NCBI GenBank assembly: GCA_965237775.1
Contig: OZ250155.1
Location: 2,542,001-2,606,000 of the forward strand
DNA length: 64,000 nt
From: CATOSP01 sp965237775
GTDB taxonomy: Bacteria; Chloroflexota; Dehalococcoidia; Lucifugimonadales; UBA3495
Reading direction: 5' to 3'
Shown one piece after another: positions 62,376 to 64,000 of the stretch (within the stretch, counting starts at the first letter, position 1; each line of letters starts with the position of its first letter). The translations under genes and the position numbers were made by a program. Below the pieces are notes generated by a model. It was not told the origin of the DNA and did not search any database. It saw nothing but the letters and a program-made list of their open reading frames with translations.

Positions 62376-63593
62376 TTATGCTGCCTCCCAGACTCGCACC
62401 TTCCCGTATTCCCCGTCGAACCCCGGCTCCACGCGCACCTTCCCTGACCGCGCAAGTAGCACGCCTTCGGCTATCCTCTCTCCGCCCGCCAGTTCCAGGT
62501 CAGCGGCGCCTGCGTGTATGAGCGCATGGACCTCGCTCCCCAATTCTCCGACGATTCGCCGGTACTCTCGCTGGACGGCTTGAGAGTTCGAGCCCTTCCC
62601 CAGAGCTTGGCTGATTATGTTAACCAAAGACACGGCGCGGATGAACGGTGGGCGATCACCGGACCGGACAAAACCCTCCCCGTCCACAGACCCGGCTACT
62701 TTACCTCCGGCTAGACTCTCGACCCTGTGGAGCACTCCCAGCGTCAATGCACGACCGCATACCGGGCACCGGCCCCCCTGCCGCAGAGTCTCTTCCGGCG
62801 ATTGGCGGACCCCGCACTTGCGATGCCCGCTGTAGTGGTATTTCCCCTCTTCAGCATAGAACTCGATCGTGTAGTCCACATCCTGGTTGGCCAGGGCGCG
62901 GGCCAGTGAGTGATAGCCGGGTTGCCCACCAAAGACGGTCAACTCCCGGCCCAGATTCGGCAGAGAGTGGGCGTCTGAAAAGGACACGATGGACTTGCCC
63001 TCCAGCTCACCTACTGGCCAATTCATCTCAGGGTCGCTGGATAAGCCGGTCTCCGCGGCACGGATGAAAGGGCTCATGTCCTGGAAACAGTCCTCCAGGC
63101 TGTCGAAACCCGACTTGGAGCCGAATAGCCCGTACCAGGGTGTCCAAACGTGCGCCGGAATAACCATGCAACTGGGGTCTATATCCAAGACCAAGGCGGT
63201 CAAGTCCCGCCCCGAAAGTCGTACACTGGGCCTTCCATCTCCGTCCAACTTCGCGCCCACATCCGCCAACGACCGGCGGAGCCTGTCGACCGCGCCAAAT
63301 CCCGGGGCAAACACTAGCAAATGAAGCCTTCGACCCCTGCCATCTTGCTTATAGACGCAGCTTATCTCGGTGCCCAATACGAAATTGACATCGTCGTAGG
63401 AAAACAGTCCCGGCGAGACCTCTTTCAGCTTTTCCTTGAGCTCGCCGTTCCACACCGGATGGGTAAAATCGCCGCTGGCCAACACGTCGATGCCCTTCAA
63501 CTTGGCCCACTCGGCCAGGCCCTCCAGCGTGAGCTTCTTGCTGCAGGCATAAGCAAACCGGGAATGCACGTGCAGGTCAGCCACGTAAGACAT
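62376..63593 (-). CDS. Endonuclease-Q-like PHP-domain protein
   Basis: A 405-aa protein. The N-terminal PHP metal sites include 'ADLHVHSRFAYACSKKLTLE' and 'SGDFTHPVW', with further ligands in 'IPAHVWTPW' and 'SFSDAHSLPNLGREL'. A zinc-finger set ('GHRKCGVRQSP', 'GGRCPVCGRALTLGV') and a C-terminal helical region follow. This layout matches archaeal/bacterial endonuclease Q, which nicks DNA at deaminated bases; the activity here is inferred. The gene order with coaE and the Nudix gene is not obviously related. Confidence 0.85.
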   Translation of the reverse strand: MSYVADLHVHSRFAYACSKKLTLEGLAEWAKLKGIDVLASGDFTHPVWNGELKEKLKEVSPGLFSYDDVNFVLGTEISCVYKQDGRGRRLHLLVFAPGFGAVDRLRRSLADVGAKLDGDGRPSVRLSGRDLTALVLDIDPSCMVIPAHVWTPWYGLFGSKSGFDSLEDCFQDMSPFIRAAETGLSSDPEMNWPVGELEGKSIVSFSDAHSLPNLGRELTVFGGQPGYHSLARALANQDVDYTIEFYAEEGKYHYSGHRKCGVRQSPEETLRQGGRCPVCGRALTLGVLHRVESLAGGKVAGSVDGEGFVRSGDRPPFIRAVSLVNIISQALGKGSNSQAVQREYRRIVGELGSEVHALIHAGAADLELAGGERIAEGVLLARSGKVRVEPGFDGEYGKVRVWEAA

Positions 63594-64000
63594 GCCGGAA
63601 GTCTAGCACAGGGCCAGCGGCAGACGGAGGCGGCGATGGTTTCTCCATTGGCCTAGACAATCTCTTCAAGGCAACAAAAGGCTGTTCCAGCTCCCGGCCA
63701 CTGACTTGATGATCGCGGCCAACCGCTGCGACCAACAGTTCAGTAATCCCCGTAAATCAACTGACACGATCCCCTTCCCACCCTGGATGACACCCCCGTA
63801 CTATCACTAATGCCGGAATCTCAAACGGACATTAGCCACTGCCAATAGTCCAATCTCTGAAGGAGGATGACTGTCGCAAAATGTCTCACTTTGACCCGAA
63901 ACTAAAAAACTCCAAGGTCCCACACGGCCGCCATTCCCGCATCCGCCGTCGTTCCCCAGAAAGCGGGAACCCATCATCCGAATACGACAGATCCATCAAC
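63594..64000. other. Non-coding end of window
   Basis: No gene can be supported. A GGAGG at 63861 is followed too closely by an ATG (63866) whose frame stops after 12 codons. A frame from the ATG at 63880 runs off the window but has no family sequence. A REP-like hairpin GTTCCC/GGGAAC lies at 63951-63970. Confidence 0.5.

Noticed and set aside
63880..63999. A frame open to the end of the window after GGAGG
   Set aside because: The GGAGG is about 15 bases from this ATG, the translation is Arg/Ser-rich over a REP-like repeat, and no family is recognised.
1..64000. CRISPR arrays, rRNA genes or prophage
   Set aside because: No regularly spaced repeats, rRNA sequence or phage structural genes were seen on either strand.

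Overview
The window is GC-rich, densely coded bacterial chromosome. The gene set suggests a Chloroflexota member, most likely Dehalococcoidia or SAR202-like. It has a luciferase-like (LLM) flavin monooxygenase fragment, MmgE/PrpD, carboxymuconolactone-decarboxylase-like and M20 proteins, a double-domain ThyX, 2-oxoacid:ferredoxin oxidoreductase, LutABC, an endonuclease-Q-like PHP protein and a tRNA-Sec. This placement is inferred from gene content; no 16S rRNA or ribosomal protein gene is present.

Layout. 1-1828: catabolic genes. 2032-6946: a mobile-element zone. It holds a decayed IS630-type element (2032-3293), an ankyrin-repeat lipoprotein gene, and a second element with related ends (4680-6946). 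In the second element only the transposase N-terminus remains, followed by radC and a SAM methyltransferase as apparent cargo. 7194-9329: ECF sigma factor, zinc-binding anti-sigma factor, a 43-aa zinc-ribbon protein and a flavodoxin-fold reductase. 9365-18544 (minus): lpd, korA, korB, an E2 acyltransferase with two E3-binding domains, an acetolactate-synthase-like TPP enzyme and tandem ThyX. 18948-22800: Tat genes around a large three-repeat lipoprotein. 22797-24635: an RlmD-like/Maf fusion. 24844-25298: thioredoxin and selC.

25484-31260: a HAD protein, FKBP lipoprotein, CMD protein, amidase, SDR, zinc alcohol dehydrogenase and LsrF-like aldolase. 31493-34501: lutABC. 34547-37559: a degenerate MNT/HEPN pair and a RelE-type toxin-antitoxin operon whose toxin gene is split by an IS1380-family element with a 5-bp target duplication. 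37582-47001: glycerate kinase, two tandem M20 amidohydrolases, a dolichol-kinase-like membrane protein, a lipoprotein, cysteine desulfurase, a site-2 protease, and agmatinase with SpeD. 47154-51812: a Gld-like ABC export operon with GldG-like and DUF4340 proteins. 51905-55649: CinA, a phosphotriesterase-family hydrolase, a protein whose C-terminus resembles a COMM domain, and two small membrane proteins. 56046-63593 (minus): a NorD/CbbO-like VWA protein, Nudix hydrolase, MoxR/NorQ-like ATPase, CoaE, RimI-like acetyltransferase and endonuclease-Q-like protein.

No CRISPR array, rRNA operon or prophage was seen. The points most worth following are the IS630-ended RadC/methyltransferase element, the interrupted relE, selC (so the cell probably makes selenoproteins), the tandem ThyX with complementary motif loss, and the COMM-like protein.
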